A DNA stretch of 64,000 bases, taken from NCBI RefSeq assembly GCF_900114775.1, contig NZ_FOUE01000003.1, positions 558,001-622,000 on the forward strand, given 5' to 3'. The DNA comes from Marinobacter zhejiangensis (GTDB lineage: Bacteria > Pseudomonadota > Gammaproteobacteria > Pseudomonadales > Oleiphilaceae). Below the pieces are notes generated by a model. That model was not told where the DNA came from. It was given only the letters and a program-made list of their open reading frames with translations, and made no database searches. A program made the position numbers and the translations under genes. Of this stretch, positions 1 through 8,122 are shown in pieces; within the stretch, counting starts at the first letter, position 1; each line of letters starts with the position of its first letter.

Positions 1-1604
1 TAGCTGGTGTTAACATCCTGGCCGACGCGGTCAAGGTTACCCTGGGTCCCAAGGGCCGTAATGTTGTTCTGGACAAGTCCTTCGGCGCTCCGACCGTTAC
101 TAAAGACGGTGTTTCCGTTGCCAAGGAAATCGAACTGAGAGACAAGTTCGAAAACATGGGCGCCCAGATGGTCAAGGAAGTTGCTTCCCAGACCAACGAT
201 AACGCTGGCGACGGTACTACGACTGCGACCGTTCTGGCTCAGGCAATCGTTAACGAGGGTATCAAGGCGGTAACCGCCGGCATGAACCCTATGGACCTGA
301 AGCGCGGCATCGACAAGGCGACCCAGGTTGCCGTTCAAACCATCCGTGACATGTCCCAGCCTTGCGACGACAGCCGTAACATTACCCAGGTTGGTACCAT
401 CTCCGCCAACGGCGACGACACCATCGGCAAGATCATTGCCGACGCCATGGAGCGTGTGGGCAAAGAAGGCGTGATCACCGTTGAGGAAGGCCGCGGCCTG
501 GAAGACGAGCTGGACGTGGTTGAAGGTATGCAGTTCGACCGTGGTTACCTGTCTCCGTACTTCATCAACAACCAGGACAACATGTCTGCCGATCTGGAAG
601 ACCCGTTCATTCTGCTGGTTGACAAGAAAATCTCCAACATCCGCGAACTGCTGCCGGCCCTGGAAGCCGTTGCCAAAGCTGGCAAGCCGCTGATGATCAT
701 CGCTGAAGACATTGAAGGCGAAGCGCTGGCCACTCTGGTCGTGAACAACATGCGCGGTATCGTTAAAGTTGCAGCGGTTAAGGCGCCAGGCTTTGGTGAC
801 CGTCGCAAGGAAATGCTGCAGGACATCGCTATCCTGACCGGTGGTACCGTGATTTCCGAAGAGGTTGGCCTGTCTCTTGAAAGTGCCACCCTGGACGACC
901 TGGGCACCGCCAAGCGCGTGACCATCACCAAGGAAAACACCACTGTCATCGACGGTGCTGGTGCTGAAAGTGACATCGCTGCCCGTGTTGAGCAAATCCG
1001 TCGTCAGATCGAGGAAAGTTCTTCCGACTACGACAAGGAAAAGCTGCAGGAGCGTGTTGCCAAGCTGGCCGGCGGTGTTGCCGTGATCAAGGTGGGTGCC
1101 GGTTCCGAAGTGGAAATGAAAGAGAAGAAGGCCCGCGTTGAAGATGCGCTGCATGCGACTCGCGCTGCAGTTGAAGAAGGCATCGTTGCTGGCGGTGGCG
1201 TAACGCTGGTTCGCGCACTGGCGGCACTGGAAAACCTGGAAGTTGAAAATGAAGACCAGAAAGCCGGTGTGAACATCCTGCGTCGCGCTATGGAAGCACC
1301 TCTGCGTCAGATCGTTTCCAACGCCGGTGGTGAAGCCTCCGTGGTTGTTGCCAAGATCCGCGAAGGTGAAGGTTCCTTCGGTTTCAACGCCGCCAAGGAA
1401 ATCTACGGCGACATGCTGGAAATGGGTATTCTTGACCCAGCTAAAGTAACCCGCTCCGCGCTGCAGGCTGCTGCCTCCGTCGCTGGCCTGATGATCACCA
1501 CCGAAGCGATGGTGACCGACGAGCCGGAAGACGAGAAAGCCGGTGGCGGCATGCCGGATATGGGCGGCATGGGTGGAATGGGCGGCATGGGCGGCATGAT
1601 GTAA
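1..1604 (+). CDS. groEL: Chaperonin GroEL, 5' end missing
   Basis: This is the 60 kDa chaperonin, which forms the double-ring folding chamber with GroES in the cytoplasm. The reading frame is open from base 3 and begins within the conserved stretch that reads [16 protein letters not shown], so only about 17 N-terminal residues and the upstream groES lie outside the window. Visible hallmarks are the ATP-site [11 protein letters not shown] and the glycine/methionine-rich GGM tail that ends the protein at 1601. The gene is complete at its 3' end and is followed by hairpins at 1622-1641 and 1654-1684. Identity is certain; the true start cannot be seen. Confidence 0.98.
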   Translation, partial: AGVNILADAVKVTLGPKGRNVVLDKSFGAPTVTKDGVSVAKEIELRDKFENMGAQMVKEVASQTNDNAGDGTTTATVLAQAIVNEGIKAVTAGMNPMDLKRGIDKATQVAVQTIRDMSQPCDDSRNITQVGTISANGDDTIGKIIADAMERVGKEGVITVEEGRGLEDELDVVEGMQFDRGYLSPYFINNQDNMSADLEDPFILLVDKKISNIRELLPALEAVAKAGKPLMIIAEDIEGEALATLVVNNMRGIVKVAAVKAPGFGDRRKEMLQDIAILTGGTVISEEVGLSLESATLDDLGTAKRVTITKENTTVIDGAGAESDIAARVEQIRRQIEESSSDYDKEKLQERVAKLAGGVAVIKVGAGSEVEMKEKKARVEDALHATRAAVEEGIVAGGGVTLVRALAALENLEVENEDQKAGVNILRRAMEAPLRQIVSNAGGEASVVVAKIREGEGSFGFNAAKEIYGDMLEMGILDPAKVTRSALQAAASVAGLMITTEAMVTDEPEDEKAGGGMPDMGGMGGMGGMGGMM

Positions 1605-1653
1605 GCCAGTCCGTGGCATAAAGCCCACTATTGAGTGGGCTACCCGCTACACC

Positions 1654-1684
1654 AAAAACCCCGCAGTTTCTGCGGGGTTTTTTT
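1654..1684 (+). terminator. Rho-independent terminator of groEL
   Basis: A 10-bp stem (AACCCCGCAG, 3-base loop, CTGCGGGGTT) is followed by a run of T. A second perfect 8-bp hairpin (AGCCCACT-ATTG-AGTGGGCT) lies just upstream at 1622-1641 without its own T-run. Together they separate groEL from the gsp genes. Confidence 0.9.
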
Positions 1685-1748
1685 ATGTGTTTCGCCATGG
1701 ACTTACCGCCTGTGTTTGTTAGACTCGGGTGCCACTTGATCTGTCTAA

Positions 1749-2546
1749 ATGAACCCTATGACTCAAACCAGCCAGCGATCGTTCCTGCGTCCGGGAAAAC
1801 TAGTCCTGATCTTTGTTCTTGGCGCCATCGCGTACTTGGCGGCGCTGGTGGTATGGGTGCCGGCGGGCTGGCTTTGGCAGCAGGCAGCAGGTCATGTCCG
1901 TTTACCGCCTCAGGTTCGGGTCCAGGCCGTTTCCGGTACTCTCTGGGAGGGCGCTGCCTTGCTAAAGTTGCAAGGGCGGGACGTTCGTGCGCAATGGCAC
2001 ATGGACTGGCCGGCAGGCACCAGGCTTCCACTGGACCTTTCACTCGAAACCCGAGCTTCAAGACTTCAGGGGCGTGTACTGGCCGGGCTGGATGGCGCCG
2101 TGTCGGTGGATGCCTCTGGCCAGGTTCATGTTGCCGAGTTTGAGGACATGATCCGGCAAAGTGGTGGGGCCATGCTTGAGGGCGACATCATTATTGATCG
2201 CCTGGCTGCCACCTGGGCCGATAATCAACTGTCACAAGCTCGTGGTGCTGGGCACTGGCCGGGCGGACTGGTTACATGGCCCATGGGCGACGATTACCAG
2301 AGCACGGTTTTTCCAGCGATGGACGCAAATCTGACGGAGAGCGCCGAGGGCGTTAGCCTCGCCATCTCGGCGCAAGGCCAGCAGGAACCTGCGGCTGAAG
2401 CGGACGTTCTTCGTAATGGCATGCTCAGGATTCGCGTTTATAAGCGCTTGGTTGACCTGGCCGGCCAATCCTGGTCGGCTGCTGCCAATCCTGGCGATGT
2501 GGTGTTCCGTGTTGAGCAGCCGTTGCTGCCGGGAGTGCGATTCTGA
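1749..2546 (+). CDS. gspN: Type II secretion system protein N
   Basis: GspN is an accessory inner-membrane protein of the type II secretion system, which moves folded periplasmic proteins across the outer membrane. The 265-residue product has one N-terminal membrane segment (about residues 16-38) followed by a periplasmic domain with the GTLWEG signature near residue 64 that is typical of GspN. Its stop codon overlaps the gspC start (TGATG at 2544-2548), so the two are probably translationally coupled. The start could also be the ATG at 1758; neither has a clear ribosome-binding site. Family assignment is good, although gspN is the least conserved gsp gene. Confidence 0.85.
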   Translation: MNPMTQTSQRSFLRPGKLVLIFVLGAIAYLAALVVWVPAGWLWQQAAGHVRLPPQVRVQAVSGTLWEGAALLKLQGRDVRAQWHMDWPAGTRLPLDLSLETRASRLQGRVLAGLDGAVSVDASGQVHVAEFEDMIRQSGGAMLEGDIIIDRLAATWADNQLSQARGAGHWPGGLVTWPMGDDYQSTVFPAMDANLTESAEGVSLAISAQGQQEPAAEADVLRNGMLRIRVYKRLVDLAGQSWSAAANPGDVVFRVEQPLLPGVRF

Positions 2547-3397
2547 TGGGTGGAGGCGCTCAGTCCGTATTGCAACGCCTGGGGCGAATAGCGGCAAACC
2601 TGCTATTGGTGGCCTTGGTAATCTACCTTGCTGGCTGGAGTGCCAGGGCAACCTGGTTGGTGTTCTGGCAGGACAACGCCGTCCCACATCTGTTCTCGAC
2701 ATCCGCAGCGGGATCTGTAAATGGTATGGGCACAGGCGGCATGTCCCTGGCCGCGTATGAGCTTTTCGGCCGTCCCCAAGGGTCGGTGCCCGTTGCGGAT
2801 ACCGTCCGTCAGTCAGCGCCTGAAACACGACTGCGCCTTCGCCTCGAAGGTGTTTTGGTGTCACAGCAGACCGAGCACTCCGGTGCTATAGTTGCTGGAA
2901 CGGACGGTGTTACAGAGCACTACAGGGTTGGCGATACGCTCCCGGGGAATGCGGAGCTGGTCGAGGTCGAACCCAACCGAATCCTGATCAAACGTAATGG
3001 TATGTTTGAAACACTGACGTTTGAAGATAACCCTGACGTGGGAATGGCGGAAGAACAACCCGCATCACAGGTGGGTTCCGCCGAAGGGTTTGTTAATGAC
3101 ATTCAGGCTCGACTGGATACCCAGGGTGCAGCGGCACTGGTTGCATTTGGGTTGAGGCCGGTACAGGATGGGAGCGCCTCGGGTTATACCTATGACGGGT
3201 CTAATGCCATGCTAAACGCGGTCAACCTGAAAGCCGGGGATATCATAACGGCGATTAATGGTCAGGTGTTGGGGGATTTCGAGCAGGATCGTTCGTTGCT
3301 TGAATCCTGGCGCGACATGCCGCAGATGGACATTGAGGTCGAGCGCAATGGGGCACGGTTTACCGTGAGCTACGCGTTGCCTGAACAATGGCGCTGA
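2546..3397 (+). CDS. gspC: Type II secretion system protein C
   Basis: GspC is the inner-membrane clamp that links the assembly platform to the GspD secretin. The 283-residue protein has a short cytoplasmic N-terminus, one membrane helix (about 16-33), a homology region (about 50-155) and a C-terminal PDZ-like domain (about 190-280, including LKAGDIITAINGQ). Length and order of parts are normal for the family. It overlaps gspN by one base and lies 80 bases before gspD, consistent with one transcript. Confidence 0.92.
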   Translation: MGGGAQSVLQRLGRIAANLLLVALVIYLAGWSARATWLVFWQDNAVPHLFSTSAAGSVNGMGTGGMSLAAYELFGRPQGSVPVADTVRQSAPETRLRLRLEGVLVSQQTEHSGAIVAGTDGVTEHYRVGDTLPGNAELVEVEPNRILIKRNGMFETLTFEDNPDVGMAEEQPASQVGSAEGFVNDIQARLDTQGAAALVAFGLRPVQDGSASGYTYDGSNAMLNAVNLKAGDIITAINGQVLGDFEQDRSLLESWRDMPQMDIEVERNGARFTVSYALPEQWR

Positions 3398-3477
3398 CCA
3401 GTCGCCACTCATAAAAGCAAGAAAGCCAAATTAAAGCCTGGAACAAGGGCTACATCGATACAGGATGCGATCGTTGC

Positions 3478-5424
3478 ATGAATAAGATTACGTCACCTTT
3501 TATGCGGACCCTGGTGTTGGTCCTGCTGTTGCCGCTTATGTCCCTGGCTCAGGCCCAGGAAGGGACCTGGCGCCTGAACCTGAAGGATGCCGATATTCGG
3601 GCGTTCGTGACCCAGGTGGCAGATATAACCGGCTATAGCTTTGTGGTTGACCCTCGCGTGAAGGGGAAGGTGACCGTGCTGTCCAGCACGCCAATGAACA
3701 AGGACGAAATTTACGACCTGTTCCTCGCCGTGCTGCATGTTCATGGCTTTACGGCCATCCCCGGTGAAGACGTCATTAAAGTTATTCAACAGGTGGATGC
3801 CAAGCAATTGGCGGAGAATCTTGAGGGTTTCGAGACGGTGCCCTCGGAGCAGCTCGTAACCCAGGTGATTCAGGTGAACAACGCCAATGCCCTGGAGCTG
3901 GTTCCGATACTCCGCCCACTGGTTGCCAAGTATGGCCACCTGGCGGCTGTGGCTGCCGCGAACGCCCTGATCATCAGTGACCACCAGGCAAATATCGAGC
4001 GTATTCAGGAAATTGTTAACGAACTCGATAGCCCGTCCCAATACGAGGTTGAGGTTATTCAGCTTCGGGAAGCCTGGGTGGGTGACATGGTCACCCTGCT
4101 GCAGGAATTGGCGCCGTCAGAGTTGGGCGCGAGTACCGCCCAGGATGCCGCCCGCAAATACAGTGTCACGGCGGACGAGCGTAGCAACCGATTGATCCTC
4201 AGGGGAGACCAGTCGTTCCGGGACAAGATTCGAGGCCTGATTACTCAACTCGATCAGCCTTCAGCGACCGGGGGCGCAACCAAGGTAATCCGCCTCAATC
4301 ACGCTGATGCGAGTACGCTGGTTGAGATTCTCACGGGCGTTATGGGTGATGTGGTTTCGGAATCGACCGGGGGTGCTGGCGGAGCGAACACTGGACCGCG
4401 CACCAACTTCTCGGTCTTCGCCGATGAAGGGCTTAACGCACTGGTTCTCCGTGGTGAGCCATCGCTTATGCAGGAAGCGGAGCTTGTAATTTCTCAGCTG
4501 GACGTGCGTCGTGCCCAGGTGCTGATTGAAGCCGCCATTGTTGAGATCAGTGACGAGCTCGGGGAAGACCTTGGGGTTCAGTTTGCTGTTGGCGACCAGT
4601 CCGGGGGATCGACACCGGTCGCTGGCACTAACTTCAATAACCTCGGGGTGAGCGTGACCGATATTCTCTCGGCCATCGCCACCGATTCCCTGATCGCCCC
4701 TGCGACCGGCGGTATTACGATCGGTGCCGGCGAGCGTGATGAGAATGGCCTGAGTTGGGGGGTGCTGTTGCAGGCCCTGTCCACCTCGTCAGCGGCTAAC
4801 CTGTTGTCTACGCCAAGCATTATCACCCTGGACAACCAGGAGTCGGAGATCATCGTAGGTCAGAACGTGCCGTTCAAGACGGGCGAGTCCACCGTGTCTG
4901 GCGATGGCACAACGAATCCCTTTACCACCATTGAGCGCCGTGACATTGGCCTCACGCTGAAGGTAACGCCAACCATCAGTGCCGACCGCCTGGTTCGGCT
5001 GGTGGTTGAGCAGACTACTGAGAACATTGCCGCCAGTGTTGATGATGCGTCGGACATCGTGACTAACAAGCGGGAAATCAAGACAACCGTATTGGCGGAT
5101 GATGGCGAGACCATCGTGTTGGGCGGCTTGATCACTGACGACTTTACCGTCAGCGAAAGCAAGGTGCCGCTGCTGGGGGACATTCCCTACCTGGGCCGAC
5201 TGTTTTCTTCGACTTCTGAGCGCCGTGTGAAGCGTAACCTGCTGGTGTTCCTGCGTCCGACCATCATGTTCGGCCGGGAGGAGGCGGTTTCGGCTACGTC
5301 TGACAAGTTCAACTCCCTCTGGGAGATCGACTTGGGAATCCGTGACAAGCTTGGGATGCCTGGTGCGCAGCGTCCGGAGTCGCCCGACGTCAACTCCTTG
5401 TTCGACCCGGCGCTGCGCCCGTAA
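3478..5424 (+). CDS. gspD: Type II secretion secretin GspD
   Basis: GspD forms the large outer-membrane channel of the type II secretion system. The 648-residue protein has a cleavable signal peptide (probable cut after AQAQ near residue 27), an N0 domain (about 30-105), three N-type repeat domains (about 125-330), and the C-terminal secretin barrel, recognised by VPFKTG near residue 465 and by VPLLGDIPYLGRLFSS near 565. The pieces are complete. The ribosome-binding site before the ATG is weak. The other core genes (gspE to gspM) do not follow; instead a strong terminator and a gene on the other strand appear. Confidence 0.96.
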   Translation: MNKITSPFMRTLVLVLLLPLMSLAQAQEGTWRLNLKDADIRAFVTQVADITGYSFVVDPRVKGKVTVLSSTPMNKDEIYDLFLAVLHVHGFTAIPGEDVIKVIQQVDAKQLAENLEGFETVPSEQLVTQVIQVNNANALELVPILRPLVAKYGHLAAVAAANALIISDHQANIERIQEIVNELDSPSQYEVEVIQLREAWVGDMVTLLQELAPSELGASTAQDAARKYSVTADERSNRLILRGDQSFRDKIRGLITQLDQPSATGGATKVIRLNHADASTLVEILTGVMGDVVSESTGGAGGANTGPRTNFSVFADEGLNALVLRGEPSLMQEAELVISQLDVRRAQVLIEAAIVEISDELGEDLGVQFAVGDQSGGSTPVAGTNFNNLGVSVTDILSAIATDSLIAPATGGITIGAGERDENGLSWGVLLQALSTSSAANLLSTPSIITLDNQESEIIVGQNVPFKTGESTVSGDGTTNPFTTIERRDIGLTLKVTPTISADRLVRLVVEQTTENIAASVDDASDIVTNKREIKTTVLADDGETIVLGGLITDDFTVSESKVPLLGDIPYLGRLFSSTSERRVKRNLLVFLRPTIMFGREEAVSATSDKFNSLWEIDLGIRDKLGMPGAQRPESPDVNSLFDPALRP

Positions 5425-5453
5425 CGGGATTCCGGGTATTGGCAGTAACCACG

Positions 5454-5482
5454 AAAAAGGCCGCATCTTGATGCGGCCTTTT
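5454..5482. terminator. Bidirectional terminator between gspD and the M48 protease gene
   Basis: An 8-bp GC-rich stem (GGCCGCAT-CTTG-ATGCGGCC) is flanked by AAAAA on the left and TTTT on the right. It can therefore end both gspD on the + strand and the convergent protease gene on the - strand. Confidence 0.85.
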
Positions 5483-5508
5483 CACGTTCTGGTGCTGTCT
5501 GATCCAGC

Positions 5509-7500
5509 TTAGACAGTCGTGGTTGTCAGTGGTGGCATTGGGCAGTCCAGCTGGTCTGCAACCAGTCGCATGATGTCGTACTCGGTAGCATCCACTTTGC
5601 CATCGTGAGTTACGCAGTGCCCACAGGCGTCAATAATGGCTGGTTTGAGAAGAGGGGATAGGCCGTTGAGGTGCCTCAGTGCCTCTCCCAGCGCCTTCAA
5701 ACTTACTTTATCGGGCATGGTGTTGGCGGCGTCACCAGGCTCACAAAAGCCTGCGATCGCTTCCTGGTACAACTGACTGGCTTCCTCACTGGATGCCGTT
5801 CCGGCCCTGGCCATCAGGCTGAACAGGGTGGTCAGGTGAGCGGCGACCGGTCGGTAGCTCCGATAGCGAACCCCCGGAGCTCTGCCAGCGTCGACCGACA
5901 AGTGCCGTTTGAGGAAGCTGGTGAGCGCAAACTCAAACAGGGTCATGCGGTTGTCCGCCATCACCAGCGTCTGCACGCAGTTGGCCAGCAGTTCCCGCTC
6001 GTCAGGTGCGAGCTGGCGCAGCGCCGGCATGGCCAGCTCAAGAGCTGGAAAGCGAATGCCAGGGCCAAGCTTGGTCAGCGTGGGAATGAAGCGTTCCAGC
6101 AGGTGTGCTTCGGGCCGGAACGCTGGGTGTGGTTCCAGTAGCTCAAGGTGGTTCTGGCGAGTGTCCGGCTCCAACTCATAGGTCACCAGCGCGTAACAGA
6201 GCTGTATGGCGCCAGAGCGGGTGTAGAGCAGTTCCCGGAAAGTGGCTGGAAGCTGTGCCAACAGGGATTCTGCATATTGTTCGCTGTCCCGGGTGACCTG
6301 TCCTACTTTGCCTGAAAACTGCCCCGGCGTCGGAGCCCGGCTGATCGGAGACAGGTTTCGGCTGATACCTCCGCTGGCGAATCCTGCGACCTGGCTTGCC
6401 AGTGGCGATGAGCTTTGCGCTGATGGGCTGGCTGTGTCGGCCCCTCGACGAATCTCTGCTGCCGGAACCGTGTCGCGCATTCGGCTTTTCAGTCGTGTCA
6501 GCATCCCTGGCTGGATCGCCTCGATGCGCTTCTCGATCGGCGGGTGTGAGGCCAGCAGGCTTGAAAAAGCCATCTTTGCGCTTTCGCCGAAACACATATG
6601 GTTCATGTCGGTGGCATGGCTGGTGGATCGCAGGAGGCCCCCTTTTTGGCCGATCTTGTAAAGGGCCGATGCGATGCCTTCCGGGTTACGGGTGAACTGA
6701 ACGGATGAGGCGTCCGCGAGCAATTCCCGTTGGCGGGACACGGCGGCCTGAATCAGTCGTCCGAAGAACACCCCAACATAGCCGATAACCAGCAGCGCGA
6801 GACCGAAGACGGCCATCGCAATAGCGGCCTGTTGATTATCCCGGCGAGATGAGAAGGAGCTGCGGTGGGCGCTGCTCTGGAAAATAAAGCTGCCAATCTG
6901 GCCGATGACCAGGATTCCGGCGAGGATGGCGATCAGGCGGATATTAATGCGCATGTCGCCATTGAGGATGTGGCTGAACTCGTGGCCAACAACCCCTTGC
7001 AACTCATCTCTGGAGAGATTGTTCAGCGCTCCCTGAGTAATCACCATCACCGCTTCACTGGGGGTGTAGCCAGCCACAAACGCGTTGATGCTGCTTTCCC
7101 TGTCCATCACATAGAGCTGAGGCACCGGGACGCCGCTGGCGATGGCCATTTCCTCCACCACATTGCGAAAGCGTCGTTCGTCCTGATTCTGGGTGGACGG
7201 ATCAATTAACCGGGCGCCAACCATGTTGGCGACCCGTTCACCGCCACCGGCGAGATCTAGCCAGCGAACAAGGGACACCAGAAGGATCAGGCCCGCTACC
7301 GAGCCGGCGGTGATCAGGCCATGTTTTGAAAGCAGCCAGTCAAGATACGACAGCGACGTCGATTCGCTTCGGGTCACCATATAGCCAACGAGGCAAACAG
7401 CCAGACTGATCAGGACGACGGCGGCCAGAAACAAGACGACCAGCAGAGAGGTATTGCGCCGGGCATTGGCCTGGCGCTCAAAAAAGGCAGGATTGGACAT
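5509..7500 (-). CDS. M48 family membrane metalloprotease (HtpX-like) with long C-terminal extension
   Basis: This is a zinc protease of the M48 family, probably acting on membrane or envelope proteins. The 663-residue product has two N-terminal membrane helices (about 18-42 and 62-80), the zinc motif HEFSH at 173-177 and further membrane helices between about 185 and 250. Beyond the protease domain (ending near 330) it carries about 330 extra residues; the last 90 or so (ACGHCVTHDGKVDATEYDIMR) resemble a TerB-like helical domain. Typical HtpX is under 300 residues. The gene lies 12 bases downstream of lemA, and the LemA plus M48 pairing is recurrent in bacteria. The substrate is unknown. Confidence 0.88.
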   Translation of the reverse strand: MSNPAFFERQANARRNTSLLVVLFLAAVVLISLAVCLVGYMVTRSESTSLSYLDWLLSKHGLITAGSVAGLILLVSLVRWLDLAGGGERVANMVGARLIDPSTQNQDERRFRNVVEEMAIASGVPVPQLYVMDRESSINAFVAGYTPSEAVMVITQGALNNLSRDELQGVVGHEFSHILNGDMRINIRLIAILAGILVIGQIGSFIFQSSAHRSSFSSRRDNQQAAIAMAVFGLALLVIGYVGVFFGRLIQAAVSRQRELLADASSVQFTRNPEGIASALYKIGQKGGLLRSTSHATDMNHMCFGESAKMAFSSLLASHPPIEKRIEAIQPGMLTRLKSRMRDTVPAAEIRRGADTASPSAQSSSPLASQVAGFASGGISRNLSPISRAPTPGQFSGKVGQVTRDSEQYAESLLAQLPATFRELLYTRSGAIQLCYALVTYELEPDTRQNHLELLEPHPAFRPEAHLLERFIPTLTKLGPGIRFPALELAMPALRQLAPDERELLANCVQTLVMADNRMTLFEFALTSFLKRHLSVDAGRAPGVRYRSYRPVAAHLTTLFSLMARAGTASSEEASQLYQEAIAGFCEPGDAANTMPDKVSLKALGEALRHLNGLSPLLKPAIIDACGHCVTHDGKVDATEYDIMRLVADQLDCPMPPLTTTTV

Positions 7501-7512
7501 ACCGTTCGTTGC

Positions 7513-8100
7513 TTAGAAGGACACTTTCGGAGCCTGGCGGGCTTCCGGAGATTCGAGTTCCAGCTGAGCGGTTTCCTTGAAGGCAAACATACCGGCAATG
7601 ATGTTGTTCGGGAATTTCTCGCGAAAGATGTTGTAAGTCATCACGCCATCGTTATAGGCCTGGCGGGCGAAAGATACCCGGTTCTCGGTGCTGGACAGCT
7701 CTTCCATCAGTTGTTGAATAGTTTCGTTGGCCTTCAGCTCGGGGTAATTCTCGGCGACTGCATAGAAATTGGCCAGCGCTTTACTCAGCATGTTCTCGGC
7801 ACTGCCCAAACGCTGAATGTTTTTGCTGTCTACGGGGTCACGGGCGGCCGCTTGCTGGGCGCTGATGGCACCATTCCGGGCTTCCATGACCTGGGTCAGG
7901 GTGTCCTTCTCATGGCTCAGATAAGCCTTGGCGGATTCCACCAGGTTTGGGATCAGGTCGTGACGGCGCTGGAGCTGGACATCAATCTGGGCGAAACCGT
8001 TCTTGAACTGGTTACGATAGGTGACCAGGCGGTTGTATATGGAAATCAGGTAGATGACTACAACGGCAATGACGCCAAGGCCGATCAGTGTGGTTGTCAT
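7513..8100 (-). CDS. lemA: LemA family protein
   Basis: LemA proteins are small membrane-anchored helical proteins whose molecular role is poorly understood. The 195-residue sequence has one N-terminal membrane helix (about 3-22) and the family signature region YNRLVTYRN...IDVQLQRRHDLIPNLVE, followed by the conserved YNDGVMTYN...FPNNIIAG segment. It is the first gene of a two-gene operon with the M48 protease and is of normal length. Confidence 0.93.
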   Translation of the reverse strand: MTTTLIGLGVIAVVVIYLISIYNRLVTYRNQFKNGFAQIDVQLQRRHDLIPNLVESAKAYLSHEKDTLTQVMEARNGAISAQQAAARDPVDSKNIQRLGSAENMLSKALANFYAVAENYPELKANETIQQLMEELSSTENRVSFARQAYNDGVMTYNIFREKFPNNIIAGMFAFKETAQLELESPEARQAPKVSF

Positions 8101-8122
8101 GTAGGCTCCTTGCTACGGGTTG

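Noticed and set aside
1550..1601. Short GGCATGGGC-type tandem repeat
   Set aside because: It encodes the normal GGM tail of GroEL.
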